Of a stretch of DNA of 64,000 nt, positions 9,377 to 22,058 are shown piece after piece. This stretch comes from Vibrio sp. 05-20-BW147 (GTDB taxonomy: Bacteria > Pseudomonadota > Gammaproteobacteria > Enterobacterales > Vibrionaceae). How positions within the stretch are numbered: the stretch's first letter is position 1; every line of letters begins with the position of its first letter. The translations under genes were made by a program, and so were the position numbers. The stretch covers positions 62,001 through 126,000 of the forward strand of contig NZ_SZTO01000010.1 in assembly GCF_013369385.1 (NCBI RefSeq), written 5' to 3'. Below the pieces are notes generated by a model. That model saw only the letters and a list, made by a program, of their open reading frames with translations, was not told where the DNA came from and searched no databases.

Positions 9377-9402
9377 AAAGCCTTGGATGAAACCAAGGCT
9401 TT
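9377..9402. terminator. Bidirectional terminator yciN / aroA
   Basis: AAAGCCTTGG and CCAAGGCTTT form a 10-bp stem with a 6-nt loop. A-rich and T-rich flanks allow it to act on both strands. Confidence 0.8.
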
Positions 9403-9426
9403 ATTATTTGCGTATCTCGCCATTTT

Positions 9427-10713
9427 TTAAGCAAACTGGCTTAACTGAGCCAGTTTTTCAAAGTAATCTGGGAATGTTTTCGAGGTACATTTAGGATCGT
9501 TGATTGTCACTGCCGTGTCGCTCAGTGCCACCAATGAAAAGCACATCGCTACACGGTGATCATCATAGGTGTCAATTGCAGCATGTTTAAGCTGTTTTGG
9601 TGGCTTCACAATCAAGTAATCGTCACCTTCCTCAACCTCCGCGCCCACTTTCCGTAGCTCTGTTGCCATTGCGGTTAAACGGTCGGTTTCTTTCACACGC
9701 CAGTTGTAGACATTGCGAATGGCCGTTGTTCCCTCAGCAAACAAAGCTGTTGTCGCGATCGTCATCGCAGCATCGGGAATATGATTGTAATCCATATCGA
9801 TGCCTTTTAGCTGACCTACGCGGGAAATGACGTAATCTTCTCCCCACTCAATTTCGGCACCCATTTTCTCAAGAGCATCAGCGAAATGGATGTCTCCCTG
9901 AATGCTATTTTTGCCGATTCCCGTTACCTTGATCTCGCCACCTTTAATTGCGGCAGCAGCTAAAAAATAAGACGCTGACGAGGCATCACCTTCCACCAAG
10001 AATTGGCCTGGCGATACATAGTTTTGACCGGCTGGAATAACAAACTCTTGGTAGGCATTGTTGACCACATCCACACCAAATTGCTTCATGATGTGCAGTG
10101 TAATGTCGATGTAAGGTTTTGAAACGAGTTCACCGACAATATGAATTTTCACTTCACCTTGTGCTAACGGTGCCGCCATTAAAAATGCTGTTAAGAACTG
10201 GCTAGAAATAGAGCCGTCAATATTTACAGTTCCCGCCTGCAAGCCTGTTGCGTTGATTTTCAACGGTGGGTAGTTTTCGTTTTCAAGATACTCGATTTGA
10301 GCACCCGCTTCTCTTAAGGCATCCACTAAATGCCCAATAGGGCGCTCTTTCATTCGCGGTTCGCCCGTCAGTACAAACTCCCCTTTGCCCAAACAAAGCG
10401 CTGCGGCAAGTGGGCGCATCGCTGTACCGGCGTTGCCTAAAAACAGCTCCTGAGCCTCAGTCGCTGTAAACGGACGGCCTAAGCCTTCCACAACACAAAC
10501 GGTTTTGTCGTCAGAGAGCTCATAATGCACGCCAAGCTTCGTTAGCGCATTCAGCATATGACGGATATCATCACTGTCTAACAAGTTAGTGAGTCGCGTT
10601 GTGCCTTGAGCAAGGGCAGCCAATAACAGGGCGCGGTTAGAAACACTTTTTGAACCAGGCAGGTTCACTTCACCATTGACTTTTTTAATCGGTTGTAACG
10701 TAAGGCTTTCCAT
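9427..10713 (-). CDS. aroA: 5-enolpyruvylshikimate-3-phosphate synthase
   Basis: 428 residues. AroA joins shikimate-3-phosphate and phosphoenolpyruvate in the shikimate pathway. Clear family motifs are [19 protein letters not shown] (residues 20-38), the PEP-binding [13 protein letters not shown] (about 88-100), EPRMKERPI, and the late [11 protein letters not shown]. It is a class I enzyme by the GNAGTA-x-R-P pattern. A short promoter region lies between it and the glycine-zipper gene upstream on the same strand. Confidence 0.97.
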   Translation of the reverse strand: MESLTLQPIKKVNGEVNLPGSKSVSNRALLLAALAQGTTRLTNLLDSDDIRHMLNALTKLGVHYELSDDKTVCVVEGLGRPFTATEAQELFLGNAGTAMRPLAAALCLGKGEFVLTGEPRMKERPIGHLVDALREAGAQIEYLENENYPPLKINATGLQAGTVNIDGSISSQFLTAFLMAAPLAQGEVKIHIVGELVSKPYIDITLHIMKQFGVDVVNNAYQEFVIPAGQNYVSPGQFLVEGDASSASYFLAAAAIKGGEIKVTGIGKNSIQGDIHFADALEKMGAEIEWGEDYVISRVGQLKGIDMDYNHIPDAAMTIATTALFAEGTTAIRNVYNWRVKETDRLTAMATELRKVGAEVEEGDDYLIVKPPKQLKHAAIDTYDDHRVAMCFSLVALSDTAVTINDPKCTSKTFPDYFEKLAQLSQFA

Positions 10714-10837
10714 TAATTGAGTTAATCCTTGAGTCCCGTTTTCCTTAAGGTGGGGACTTCAACTTATTCTTCGTGACTTCAGACTAACGAAAAAGAACCG
10801 ATAAAACCAGTGTAAATGAGTGAATAATTACTCAAAT

Positions 10838-11293
10838 CTAAAGTGCTAAATCAACCCTAACTCCATCATCAAAATAAAGTATCCGAATCTTATCCGCACG
10901 GTTGAATAACATACTCTTATCAACGTCCTGAATAACATTAATCAACTGCCCTTTTTCCGTCTTAATCAACAGTTCAACCAGTTGATATTCAATGCGGTAT
11001 TCACTTTGACCTTGGTTTTGTACGATGACAGCGCCCGCTACTGCGCCAATGGCTGTTGCAACCTCTTTCCCAGTTCCTCCTCCAAACTGATTTCCAACTA
11101 AACCACCTATCGTGGCACCGAGTAATGTTTTCCACCCTTCGGCTTGAGAGCGCATAATCTCCTGTTGAGAAATGTATCGAACCGATTCCACTTCGCCATA
11201 AATGACTTTATTCACTGGCTTTGCTACATTCCTCTCATAGTTTGCGTGCACTAGAAACGGCATAAGCAGCAGGCAATACAACCATTTTTTCAT
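10838..11293 (-). CDS. Glycine-zipper 2TM (SlyB-like) envelope protein
   Basis: 151 residues from the ATG at 11293, which I prefer because GAGGA lies 7 nt upstream; a longer reading starting at 11329 has no ribosome site. The N-terminus is a signal peptide (KKWLYCLLLMPFLVHA, then NYERN) without a lipobox cysteine, so it is probably periplasmic or outer-membrane associated rather than lipidated. The centre has the glycine-zipper helix pair LLGATIGGLVGNQFGGGTGKE then AIGAVAGAV, typical of SlyB/RcsF-linked proteins. It is divergent from aat, whose start is only 36 nt away. Confidence 0.75.
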   Translation of the reverse strand: MKKWLYCLLLMPFLVHANYERNVAKPVNKVIYGEVESVRYISQQEIMRSQAEGWKTLLGATIGGLVGNQFGGGTGKEVATAIGAVAGAVIVQNQGQSEYRIEYQLVELLIKTEKGQLINVIQDVDKSMLFNRADKIRILYFDDGVRVDLAL

Positions 11294-11329
11294 AAACATC
11301 TCCTCAAACCGGACTATAGATATTCTCAC

Positions 11330-12043
11330 ATGGCGATCTATCTGACAGAACTTGATAGTAAAAGTTTAGACTTTCCTCCTGCAGAAAAGGCATTGGCCGA
11401 TCCAAATGGCTTGTTGGCCTTTGGTGGAGACCTCACACCAGAAAGACTGATCGCGGCATATCACCATGGTATTTTTCCGTGGTACGGGCCAGGAGAACCC
11501 ATTTTGTGGTGGAGTCCATCTACGCGAGCCGTTTTTGATCCAAATACCTTCTTACCCGCAAAAAGCCTTAAAAAGTTCCAGAGAAAGGCTCAATACCACG
11601 TCAGCATTAATCATGCGACGCCAGAAGTCATTAAGCTATGTGGCAACACAAGACCAGCGGAAGAAACTTGGTTAAATGATGAGATGCAAGCGGCCTACAT
11701 CTCATTAGCTTTGCAAGGTGTCTGTCACTCGGTTGAGGTTTGGCAAGATCAAAGACTCATTGGCGGTTTCTATGGCCTTAGCATAGGAGAATTGTTTTGT
11801 GGCGAATCGATGTTTAGCCTCGAAACCAACGCATCTAAAATTGCATTATGGTATTTTTGCCGTCATTTCAGCGAGCATGGTGGCAAGCTGATCGATTGCC
11901 AGGTGATGAATTCTCATCTGCATTCATTGGGGGCTTTTACGTTGCCGAGAGAGGAATTTCTCCAACGACTGCTATGCTTAAAACAACAGAGAGTAACGTC
12001 GGGTTGTTTCTCACCCCAATGGTTGAAGAGGCACAATGCATGA
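11330..12043 (+). CDS. aat: Leucyl/phenylalanyl-tRNA--protein transferase
   Basis: 237 residues. It transfers Leu or Phe from tRNA to proteins with N-terminal Arg or Lys, marking them for ClpS-ClpAP. Family motifs: NGLLAFGGDLTPERL (27-41), GIFPWYGPGEPILWWSPSTRAVF, and the C-terminal IDCQVMNSHLHSLGA. The stop codon overlaps the bpt start (ATGA), so the two N-end-rule enzymes are translationally coupled. ClpS and ClpA are encoded 3.5 kb away in this window. No good Shine-Dalgarno sequence precedes the ATG. Confidence 0.97.
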   Translation: MAIYLTELDSKSLDFPPAEKALADPNGLLAFGGDLTPERLIAAYHHGIFPWYGPGEPILWWSPSTRAVFDPNTFLPAKSLKKFQRKAQYHVSINHATPEVIKLCGNTRPAEETWLNDEMQAAYISLALQGVCHSVEVWQDQRLIGGFYGLSIGELFCGESMFSLETNASKIALWYFCRHFSEHGGKLIDCQVMNSHLHSLGAFTLPREEFLQRLLCLKQQRVTSGCFSPQWLKRHNA

Positions 12044-12738
12044 GTTCAGATATCCATCAGATCAAAATAGGGCTCACAGACAATCATCCTTGCAGTTATT
12101 TGCCCGAGAGAAAAGAACGAGTCGCCGTAGCACTTGAGGCGGATATGCACACGGCTGACAATTATGAAGTTCTGCTAGCCAATGGATTTCGTCGCAGTGG
12201 CAACACCATCTACAAACCTCACTGCGACAGCTGTCAATCGTGCTTGCCGATCCGCATTTCCGTGCCTGACTTTGAGTTATCCAAAAGTCAAAAAAGGCTA
12301 TTGGCCAAAGCACGAAAACTGAGTTGGAGCATAAAAAACAAAATGGATGAAGACTGGTTTGAACTCTATAGTCGCTACATTATTGTGCGCCATCCCAACG
12401 GCACCATGTACCCCCCAAAAAAGGCAGACTTTGACCACTTTTCAAGAAACCAGTGGCTCACAACGCAATTTTTACATATTTACCAAGATAATGAACTGAT
12501 TGCGGTTGCTGTCACTGATGTGATGAGCCACTGTGCCAGTGCGTTTTATACGTTTTTTGCCCCTGAACACTCGCTATCTCTAGGAACATTGGCGGTTTTG
12601 TTCCAAATTGAATACTGTCAGCAAGAACGTAAACAGTGGCTTTATCTTGGTTATCAGATTAACGAATGTCCAGCGATGAACTATAAAGTTCGATTTCAAT
12701 GCCACCAAAAACTAGTAAATCAGCGTTGGCAAGGGTAG
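12040..12738 (+). CDS. bpt: Aspartate/glutamate leucyltransferase (Bpt)
   Basis: 232 residues, the family's normal length. Bpt adds Leu to N-terminal Asp or Glu, feeding the same degradation route as Aat. The N-terminal cysteine cluster (CDSCQSCLPIR) is present, as is the arginyltransferase-like C-terminal fold with YLGYQINECPAMNYK. I place the start at the ATG at 12040, in ATGA overlap with aat, which gives MSSDIHQIKIGLTDNHPCSYL. An in-frame extension upstream lies entirely inside aat. Confidence 0.95.
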   Translation: MSSDIHQIKIGLTDNHPCSYLPERKERVAVALEADMHTADNYEVLLANGFRRSGNTIYKPHCDSCQSCLPIRISVPDFELSKSQKRLLAKARKLSWSIKNKMDEDWFELYSRYIIVRHPNGTMYPPKKADFDHFSRNQWLTTQFLHIYQDNELIAVAVTDVMSHCASAFYTFFAPEHSLSLGTLAVLFQIEYCQQERKQWLYLGYQINECPAMNYKVRFQCHQKLVNQRWQG

Positions 12739-12819
12739 AATACGGCCCAACTTTACTTTTTTATATTTTATCGGCCTAAGAATGCCCGTTAAAATTCGCC
12801 AAGTTTCTAAGAGGATTAA

Positions 12820-13038
<219 letters not shown>

Positions 13039-13060
13039 TCTCTGATTATCGCAGTAATGC

Positions 13061-13088
13061 AAAAAACGGAGCTATCGCTCCGTTTTTT
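13061..13088 (+). terminator. Terminator of infA
   Basis: AAAAAACGGAGC, loop TATC, GCTCCGTTTTTT: a perfect 12-bp stem with a T-tract. Confidence 0.9.
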
Positions 13089-13116
13089 GTTACGTGAAAA
13101 TGGTATTTGTCATAGT

Positions 13117-13138
13117 AAAGCGAGCCGAAGCTCGCTTT
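13117..13138 (-). terminator. Terminator of clpA with UUCG tetraloop
   Basis: Read on the minus strand it is AAAGCGAGC-TTCG-GCTCGCTTT, a 9-bp stem closed by a C(UUCG)G tetraloop, which is an unusually stable loop. It lies 21 nt after the clpA stop. Confidence 0.75.
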
Positions 13139-13158
13139 ATCTAACTTGTGAAACTGAC

Positions 13159-15435
13159 TTAATGAACAGCTTCTTCACGGGCAGTTAGGTACTCAAATTT
13201 CAAATCGTCTTTCTCTAAGGTCACCTTCACTGTGCCACCATCGATGAGTGAGCCAAACAACAACTCGTTGGCCAATGGTTTTTTCAGTTTATCTTGAATA
13301 ACGCGGCTCATCGGACGGGCTCCCATCGCTTTATCGTACCCTCTATCCGCTAACCAATGACGAGCATCTTCAGAGACTTCTAGAGAGACCCCTCTCGCAT
13401 CCAACTGGACTTGCAACTCAACGATAAACTTATCAACCACCTGATGAATAATTGCTACATCAAGGCTATTGAACCAAATGATGTTATCTAGACGGTTACG
13501 GAATTCTGGCGTGAAGACTTTCTTGATTTCACCCATCGCATCTGGGCTGTGATCTTGTTGGATCAAACCAATGGATTTCTTCTCAGTTTCTGCCACACCC
13601 GCATTCGTCGTCATCACCAAAATCACATTACGAAAGTCCGCTTTGCGACCGTTGTTATCGGTAAGCGTGCCATTATCCATCACCTGCAACAATAGGTTGA
13701 AGATATCTGGATGCGCTTTTTCGATTTCATCTAGCAGCACAACGGCATGAGGATGTTTGATCACCGCATCCGTGAGCAAACCACCTTGATCGTAGCCAAC
13801 ATAACCTGGAGGCGCACCAATCAAACGGCTCACTGAATGTCTCTCACCATACTCAGACATATCAAAGCGTAATAGCTCAATCCCAAGTAGCTTCGACAGC
13901 TGAACAGTGACCTCAGTTTTACCAACACCAGTTGGGCCAGCAAACAAGAAAGACCCAACCGGTTTATTTTCGGCACCTAAACCTGCACGGCTTAATTTGA
14001 TCGCTTCACACAACACGTCAATAGCAGCGTCTTGCCCGAACACCAACATCTTCATCTTATCATCCAGACTCTTGAGGATATCTTTGTCTGAAGAGGAGAC
14101 TGATTTTTCAGGAATGCGAGCCATCTTAGCAACCATCGCCTCAATGTCGGCAACACCAACTGTCTTTTTACGTCGACTTGCTGGCGTCAATCGGCTACGA
14201 GCGCCAGCTTCATCAATGACATCAATCGCTTTATCAGGCAGATGACGCTCGTTGATGTATTTGGCTGATAATTCTACAGCGGCACGTAGCGCTTTGTTGG
14301 TGTAACGAACATCGTGGTGTGCTTCATACTTAGACTTCAAACCCATCAAAATTTTGGTCGTGTCATCTAAAGAAGGTTCCACAACGTCAATTTTTTGGAA
14401 GCGGCGAGACAACGCGCGCTCTTTATCGAAAATGTTGCTGTACTCTTGATAAGTAGTGGAACCAATACAACGCAGCTTGCCACCACTCAATAAGGGTTTG
14501 ATCAAGTTAGCGGCATCAACTTGTCCACCCGATGCTGCACCAGCACCGATAATGGTGTGGATCTCATCGATAAACAGAATCGCGTCTTTCTCACGTTCAA
14601 GTTGCTTCAAGATGGTCTTAAAACGTTTCTCAAAATCACCACGGTACTTAGTACCAGCTAGCAAAGAGCCAATATCCAGAGAATAAATAACACTATCTTT
14701 AATTACATCTGGTACAGAACCTTCAACAATACGCCACGCGAGTCCTTCTGCAATCGCGGTTTTACCCACACCAGCTTCGCCAACCAGAAGGGGATTGTTT
14801 TTACGACGGCGGCAAAGCACTTGAATCGTGCGCTCCAATTCTTTATCACGGCCAATCAGAGGATCTATATGTCCATCTTTCGCCACTTGATTTAAGTTAG
14901 TTGCGAAACTTTCTAGACGCTCATCAGAGCTATTTTCGTCACTATTTGCATCACTGCCAAAAGACTCAGAAGAAGACGAAGAATCATCACTCGCACCAGC
15001 CGCTTTGGTGATACCGTGGGAAATGAAGTTAACAATATCCAAACGAGAGATATCATTTTTCTTGAGTAGATACGCCGCATGCGATTCTTGCTCACTGAAA
15101 ATGGCAACTAAAACGTTAGCGCCCGTGACTTCGCTGCGACCGGAAGATTGAACGTGAAATACGGCACGTTGTAACACACGTTGAAAGCTCAATGTAGGCT
15201 GAGTCTCACGAGTTTCGTCATTGTCCGGAATAAGTGGTGTTGTTTGGTCTATGAACACATCAAGTTCATAGCGCAAAGCATTTAAGTCAGCTTTGCATGC
15301 CAGAAGAGCTTCCTTCGCAGCATTGTTTTCCAACAATGCAAGCAGGAGGTGTTCGACAGTCATGAACTCATGTCGTTTGTCACGAGCACGAGCAAAGGCG
15401 CCGTTTAGGCTCGACTCTAATTCTTTATTAAGCAT
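13159..15435 (-). CDS. clpA: ClpA, ATPase and unfoldase of the ClpAP protease
   Basis: 758 residues from the ATG at 15435, chosen because AGGAGG lies 5 nt before it and [23 protein letters not shown] matches ClpA N-termini. It has the N-domain (1-145), which binds ClpS, then two AAA+ modules. Walker A motifs are GEAGVGKTA and GPTGVGKTE; Walker B motifs are ILFIDEIH and VVLLDEIE. A ClpP-binding loop IGL follows the second module's Walker B (KKSIGLIQQ). The linker (about 148-172) is unusually rich in Ser, Asp and Glu. It is the second gene of a clpS-clpA operon with a 47-nt gap. Confidence 0.97.
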   Translation of the reverse strand: MLNKELESSLNGAFARARDKRHEFMTVEHLLLALLENNAAKEALLACKADLNALRYELDVFIDQTTPLIPDNDETRETQPTLSFQRVLQRAVFHVQSSGRSEVTGANVLVAIFSEQESHAAYLLKKNDISRLDIVNFISHGITKAAGASDDSSSSSESFGSDANSDENSSDERLESFATNLNQVAKDGHIDPLIGRDKELERTIQVLCRRRKNNPLLVGEAGVGKTAIAEGLAWRIVEGSVPDVIKDSVIYSLDIGSLLAGTKYRGDFEKRFKTILKQLEREKDAILFIDEIHTIIGAGAASGGQVDAANLIKPLLSGGKLRCIGSTTYQEYSNIFDKERALSRRFQKIDVVEPSLDDTTKILMGLKSKYEAHHDVRYTNKALRAAVELSAKYINERHLPDKAIDVIDEAGARSRLTPASRRKKTVGVADIEAMVAKMARIPEKSVSSSDKDILKSLDDKMKMLVFGQDAAIDVLCEAIKLSRAGLGAENKPVGSFLFAGPTGVGKTEVTVQLSKLLGIELLRFDMSEYGERHSVSRLIGAPPGYVGYDQGGLLTDAVIKHPHAVVLLDEIEKAHPDIFNLLLQVMDNGTLTDNNGRKADFRNVILVMTTNAGVAETEKKSIGLIQQDHSPDAMGEIKKVFTPEFRNRLDNIIWFNSLDVAIIHQVVDKFIVELQVQLDARGVSLEVSEDARHWLADRGYDKAMGARPMSRVIQDKLKKPLANELLFGSLIDGGTVKVTLEKDDLKFEYLTAREEAVH

Positions 15436-15482
15436 AAGTACCTCCTGTGAGAACAACTTGGTTGCTCGAGCAAGTCTTATCT

Positions 15483-15803
15483 TTACGCTTGCTCCATCGT
15501 ACAAAGTAGCGGATGTTCATTCTCCCTTGAATACATCGTAACCTGCGCTACCTTCGTTTCAGCAATCTCTGCACTATACGTGCCACAAATTGCCTTCCCC
15601 TCATAGTGAACCTGAAGCATGATTTGGGTTGCTTTATCTAAATCATGCGAGAAAAATCGCTCAAGAACCTCAATCACAAAATCCATCGGGGTGTAATCAT
15701 CGTTATTTAACACCACGTTATATTTCTTGGGCGGCTGAATTTGGGTAATTTCTTTCTCCAGTAAATCTGAATCTGGAGTGATCCATTCAAAATTTTTACT
15801 CAT
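15483..15803 (-). CDS. clpS: ClpS adaptor protein
   Basis: 106 residues. ClpS delivers N-degron substrates (Leu, Phe, Tyr, Trp) to ClpAP. The signature [19 protein letters not shown] (about 29-47) includes the DDYTPM substrate pocket, and the C-terminal half has the Lys-rich [20 protein letters not shown]. It is the first gene of the clpSA operon, divergent from cspD as in other gammaproteobacteria. Aat and Bpt, which create its substrates, are encoded about 3.5 kb away. Confidence 0.97.
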   Translation of the reverse strand: MSKNFEWITPDSDLLEKEITQIQPPKKYNVVLNNDDYTPMDFVIEVLERFFSHDLDKATQIMLQVHYEGKAICGTYSAEIAETKVAQVTMYSRENEHPLLCTMEQA

Positions 15804-16338
15804 GGCTTCTTTTTAAACACTTGGGACTATTAACAAAGAGTCAGATACCTGCAAACACTTTACCATAAGCACAGAGCTCGGTGTAGTCAGTTAGCCTTCG
15901 CGAGTCATTTCCCTTACTTAGAGACTAATTCACGCCACAGCAGGCTGCAAATAAAAAGTCAAACCGAGAACCCTCTAAGTGATTGTTTGCCGATTAAACC
16001 ACCAATCGTTAACTCATTAATTCATGCCGCTGATTAAATCAATAAAGAAACTTTTGCAAAAATGTTAATTACAAAAGTGATCTGTTTGCGATTATGTTGT
16101 TATTAATACATTTTTACTATTGACTAGCAAAAATCATTGACTACATTGGTTGTTGTTGATGCATTTTTCTTCACTTAGTGCTTCGCTTCGCAAAATGCGA
16201 AACTTGCAATAAAAGTTTAGCTGCCAAAAATCCATCACACTAAATTCTTACATTTAGCTTAAAAGCAAATTGCCAACAGTCATTACGACGTCGATTGGCT
16301 GACAACATCAGTAACAAAATGCATGAGGGATGTATAGC
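15804..16338. other. Divergent intergenic region clpS / cspD
   Basis: 535 bp with no coding sequence that I credit. It holds the two divergent promoters and the cspD leader. A short hairpin (TTCGCA, AAA, TGCGAA) lies at 16187-16201. AT-rich runs at 16040-16160 could give bent DNA. I recognise no regulator site. Confidence 0.55.
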
Positions 16339-16560
16339 ATGGCTACAGGTACAGTTAAGTGGTTCAATAACGCCAAGGGATTTGGGTTCATTTGTTCAGA
16401 TCAAGAAGAGGGTGACATCTTTGCTCACTACTCTACGATTCAAATGGACGGTTATCGTACTCTGAAAGCAGGCCAACAAGTTTCGTATGAAATCGAGAAG
16501 GGCCCGAAAGGGTGTCACGCTAGCAGTGTCGTTCCACTAGAAGTACACGCAACGAAGTAA
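16339..16560 (+). CDS. cspD: Cold-shock-like protein CspD
   Basis: 73 residues of a cold-shock domain with RNP1 KGFGFI and RNP2-type DIFAHYS. The C-terminal extension and position next to clpS identify CspD, which binds single-stranded DNA and inhibits replication in stationary phase in E. coli. I take the ATG at 16339 because GAGGGA lies 8 nt upstream and MATGTVKWFNNAKGFGFI is the canonical N-terminus; an in-frame ATG at 16330 overlaps that ribosome site. It ends at a terminator shared with icd. Confidence 0.93.
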   Translation: MATGTVKWFNNAKGFGFICSDQEEGDIFAHYSTIQMDGYRTLKAGQQVSYEIEKGPKGCHASSVVPLEVHATK

Positions 16561-16611
16561 GACTGGTATTGCTAGAATTTTCACTTTTAAGCAACGCTTT
16601 AGCTCTTATAA

Positions 16612-16635
16612 AAAACCCGCCAATTGGCGGGTTTT
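16612..16635. terminator. Bidirectional terminator cspD / icd
   Basis: AAAACCCGCC-AATT-GGCGGGTTTT, a perfect 10-bp stem between convergent genes. Confidence 0.88.
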
Positions 16636-16652
16636 GTGTTTTCTAACTTGGG

Positions 16653-18887
<2,235 letters not shown>

Positions 18888-19177
18888 CTATTTTTTAACA
18901 CCTCAGCAAGCTGAGATGAGTGGTAATGACGCGCTTTGCACTTTCACTGAGTGTCAGTATCTCCCCTAGCGCAAACCGCCGCTTGGCACTCTTTGTTTTA
19001 CGTTTTGAGTCAGTTGCTCTAAATCCATGAGTGCACGTTTATAATTAAACAAATTGCGCGAAATAGTCTATTATTCTGTGCGCTATTGTTAGTATAAGGC
19101 GCGCAGATCATATCCGATTCCGTCGAAAGTTAAAACTTATACACACACTTCATTTACATTTTTGCAAGGTACTTAAC

Positions 19178-19876
19178 ATGTCATTCCGTTCTAGCAGCAC
19201 TTCTCCACGCTCGAACAAGCAAACAGCGACCAAGCGATTTAAACAAAACGCCAAATTCCAATCCGCTGATGCTTTAAAAGCAAATAGTGCCAAGCGAAAA
19301 AGCAGCGCACAGGTTAAAAAACCTCTAGCGCTAGCAGAACGTAAAGTGATCATATTCAACAAGCCATACGACACGCTAAGTCAGTTTACCGATGGGGAAG
19401 GTCGAAAGACGCTAGCAGACTATATCAAGATTAAAGGCATTTATGCGGCAGGACGACTCGATCGTGATAGTGAAGGGCTAATGGTGCTTACCAATGACGG
19501 AATTCTTCAAGCTAAACTCACTCAGCCAAAATCCAAATCGCCTAAAACCTATTGGGTACAAGTGGAAGGTGCTCCGACCGAAGAACAGCTCGAACCCCTT
19601 CGCCGTGGTGTTGAGCTGAAAGATGGACTAACGTTGCCTGCTAAAGTTGAGATTATCCAAGATCCTCAGTTGTGGGAAAGAAATCCCCCTGTCCGATTTC
19701 GTGCTGCAATCCCCACCACTTGGCTAGCCATTACGATTATTGAAGGAAGAAATCGTCAAGTGCGACGCATGACGGCACACATAGGCTTTCCCACCCTAAG
19801 GCTGGTACGTTACTCAATGGCAGGGCTTACGCTCGGCAATCTTCAACCTGGTGAATGGAAAGAAGTGTCGCTATGA
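19178..19876 (+). CDS. rluE: 23S rRNA pseudouridine synthase RluE
   Basis: 232 residues of the RsuA/RluB/E/F group; RluE modifies U2457 of 23S rRNA. The catalytic motif [10 protein letters not shown] places the nucleophilic Asp at residue 95. [18 protein letters not shown] and the late [21 protein letters not shown] are typical. Compared with E. coli RluE, the first ~50 residues form an added Ser/Lys/Arg/Gln-rich basic tail of low complexity, perhaps helping rRNA binding. AAGG lies 9 nt before the ATG. It is convergent with the DUF2057 gene. Confidence 0.9.
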   Translation: MSFRSSSTSPRSNKQTATKRFKQNAKFQSADALKANSAKRKSSAQVKKPLALAERKVIIFNKPYDTLSQFTDGEGRKTLADYIKIKGIYAAGRLDRDSEGLMVLTNDGILQAKLTQPKSKSPKTYWVQVEGAPTEEQLEPLRRGVELKDGLTLPAKVEIIQDPQLWERNPPVRFRAAIPTTWLAITIIEGRNRQVRRMTAHIGFPTLRLVRYSMAGLTLGNLQPGEWKEVSL

Positions 19877-19916
19877 AAAGGGTCGCGCTATTCCGACTGA
19901 TATCGTGAAAAAGCAA

Positions 19917-20549
19917 CTACTCTTGGTCAACCATCCACTTGCGAAAGGCTTTACGTTCCTCTGTCGTCGCTTGAGTATACCAGTGCTGCAGCTGTTGAAG
20001 CGAACTGGCTTCCTGAGCGCTGCTGGCCACTTCGCCTAAAGCAACTGGTGATTTGGCGGGCGTCGCTTCCACTGTAGCCAAGACCGAATCAAAAACGATC
20101 CCTCTTTCCTTATTGTGCTTAGCGATAAGACTATCGATATCATAGTAAGGCATGAAACCATCGTGACCTTGTAGCTTTTCCTGAACGTAAGCCACTTCGT
20201 TCCCATCCTTACTTTCTATGCGCCATTTAGGTGAAGATTGAAACTCTCGATTAGCTTGCTCATAACTAAACACGCTCGGTGGATATAGCTTAATATCCTC
20301 ATTGAGTTTCTCGATGGTAATCACAAAAGGTGGAGAATCGAAGACCTTTTTGTTACTTCCTCGCCCAAGCTCATCCGCATAACGGACAACTAATTGAACA
20401 GTGTCGCTGTCCAAGCTTGTTGGTTTAAGAGGTTCTTCTACCGCGACTCCATTGGTAAAAAGAATTTTCACGCCCGCTGCTGGTGTTATCTGCGCAGCAT
20501 GAATGTTCATCGATACCAGTAACCCGGCTATCGCCATTATTCTTAGCAT
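19917..20549 (-). CDS. DUF2057 (YccT/CsgI-like) periplasmic protein
   Basis: 210 residues with a signal peptide (LRIMAIAGLLVSMNIHA, then AQITP). The body matches DUF2057: a beta-rich start (GVKILFTNGV), a VQLVVRYADELG strand, SPPFVITIEK, and a C-terminal QLQHWYTQATTEERKAFRKW helix, which the E. coli member YccT shares. YccT has been proposed to inhibit curli assembly, but vibrios lack typical curli, so the role here is open. GGAG lies 5 nt before the ATG. It lies just downstream of the porin gene on the same strand but after its terminator. Confidence 0.78.
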   Translation of the reverse strand: MLRIMAIAGLLVSMNIHAAQITPAAGVKILFTNGVAVEEPLKPTSLDSDTVQLVVRYADELGRGSNKKVFDSPPFVITIEKLNEDIKLYPPSVFSYEQANREFQSSPKWRIESKDGNEVAYVQEKLQGHDGFMPYYDIDSLIAKHNKERGIVFDSVLATVEATPAKSPVALGEVASSAQEASSLQQLQHWYTQATTEERKAFRKWMVDQE

Positions 20550-20575
20550 AAGGATCTCCGAATGATTGCCAAAAA

Positions 20576-20599
20576 AAACACCCTCATGCGAGGGTGTTT
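20576..20599 (-). terminator. Terminator of the porin gene
   Basis: AAACACCCTC and GAGGGTGTTT form a 10-bp stem; on the minus strand it is followed by a run of eight T. Confidence 0.88.
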
Positions 20600-20621
20600 A
20601 GTATAAGGTTATCCAATTGGA

Positions 20622-21545
20622 TTAGAACTTAGCTTTAACGCCAAATGCGAAGCCAGTCTCAGAGTCTTTCTTGTCGTCGCCACCAACTTCAGCGTATAGC
20701 TCAGCACCAGGTGCTAGAGGGTAACCAGCGTTTACGTACCAGCTTGTTACATCGCTGTTTGCTGCGTCAGTATCAGCGAAGTTAACACCTGCCGCTAGCT
20801 TAACAACTTGTAGGTTGTAAGTTGCTGCAAGAGCGATGTTGCTGCCATCTACGTTGTCGTTTTCAGTCGCGTAGTATGCTGCAGCTAGGCCTAGGTTTTC
20901 TACGCCGTTGTAACGTGCTTGTAGAGACCATAGAGTTTGGTCAACTAGAGCAGCGTTTTTGCTTGCGATTTCAGCAGAACCGATGAACGCAGTGAAGTCG
21001 AAGTCTTGAACACCACGGTAACCAAACTTAGCATCGATTAGACGAGAATCTGTGTTCAGTTTGTCTGAGTTACGGAACTGACGAAGTGCTGCAGACGCGT
21101 AGAAATCAGCAGAGTCGAAATCGTAACGCATTGTCTCTTCACCACAGAACTCGTCTGTGCCATTGAAGAACGCGTTTAGACCGAATACGTAGTCTGAACC
21201 GATACCGCCGTCGTCAAGTACTGAACATAGACGACCAACTTTGAAAGTGTGCGCGCCAGCGTATGCTGCAACGTATGCATCGCCGTTGTTAGAACCAGTG
21301 TCTTGGAATTCCCAGAAACCACCGAATTGAACTTGATCGTTTACTGCGTAACGTACGTCGAAGCTTACGTCAGCATCATGAATTTGTTGCTTAAGTTCAG
21401 CATCTTTGTCTTTAGACTGAACGTAACGAACTTCGATGTCGCCGCCCATAGTTACAGACACTGCGTCTTTCTTGTAAAGTTCAAAACCTGCGTTTGCAGA
21501 ACCTGCAAATGCCATAACTGCTAGAGCTACTAGAGTCTTTTTCAT
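20622..21545 (-). CDS. ompT: OmpT-like general porin
   Basis: 307 residues. Signal peptide KKTLVALAVMAFAGSANA, then a trimeric-porin barrel that ends in the outer-membrane sorting signal GVKAKF with terminal Phe. Alternating beta-strands and aromatic girdles are visible throughout. Two cysteines (GRLCSVLDD and DEFCGEE) could form a loop disulfide. I call it OmpT-like (the vibrio porin, not the E. coli protease) because dinG, a TSUP permease and priC follow in the same order as in V. cholerae. Codon use is strongly biased, as expected for an abundant protein. OmpT is repressed by ToxR and activated by CRP in V. cholerae. Confidence 0.82.
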   Translation of the reverse strand: MKKTLVALAVMAFAGSANAGFELYKKDAVSVTMGGDIEVRYVQSKDKDAELKQQIHDADVSFDVRYAVNDQVQFGGFWEFQDTGSNNGDAYVAAYAGAHTFKVGRLCSVLDDGGIGSDYVFGLNAFFNGTDEFCGEETMRYDFDSADFYASAALRQFRNSDKLNTDSRLIDAKFGYRGVQDFDFTAFIGSAEIASKNAALVDQTLWSLQARYNGVENLGLAAAYYATENDNVDGSNIALAATYNLQVVKLAAGVNFADTDAANSDVTSWYVNAGYPLAPGAELYAEVGGDDKKDSETGFAFGVKAKF

Positions 21546-22058
21546 AATAATCCACTGCCTTTTCTTAGTTTGGGAGTTCCTTGCCCGGTTCCCTTTTGTT
21601 TTTTTGATACCGATTTACCTCTCAGAGGAGACAAGTCAGTACCTGTAAATTTCGTTTGTAAGATTGCAAAAGATTATTCTGCCTGTCAAATTTCCTAAAA
21701 ATTCAACATAAAAAAATATAAATCAAACAAAAAACAACGACTTACATGCTTTACATTCAATTTTTCGAGTAACTTCTAAGCAAGGGAGCATCAAATAACG
21801 CCAAACCAGCAAACAAAAAAAACAGCACAAACAACCACTTTTATGCATCAATAAAATTAAAAATAGAATATAACACTACATAAGTACCACCCATGGCGTT
21901 TTATATTTTTTATTAAATGAATTAATTCTCGCTTTATGAAGGTTCAGTTTTTTTTTGTGAACGAGATCTAGATTTAAATCAAAAGGATCCAATTTCGTGA
22001 GATACACCTCGGTTAGCGATGTGTGCTAAAATCCATGGGTCTGAACACAGGTCACAGT
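21546..22058. other. AT-rich divergent region porin / dinG
   Basis: 513 bp with no gene. Positions 21700-21950 are extremely AT-rich with many A- and T-tracts, suited to H-NS and ToxR-type binding upstream of the porin. An imperfect FNR-like TAGAT-N4-ATCAA lies at 21969-21982. I could not place a promoter with confidence. Confidence 0.5.

Noticed and set aside
21953..21982. CRP-like TGTGA half site and FNR-like site upstream of dinG
   Set aside because: Both are imperfect, sit in very AT-rich DNA where such matches arise by chance, and have no matching promoter spacing.
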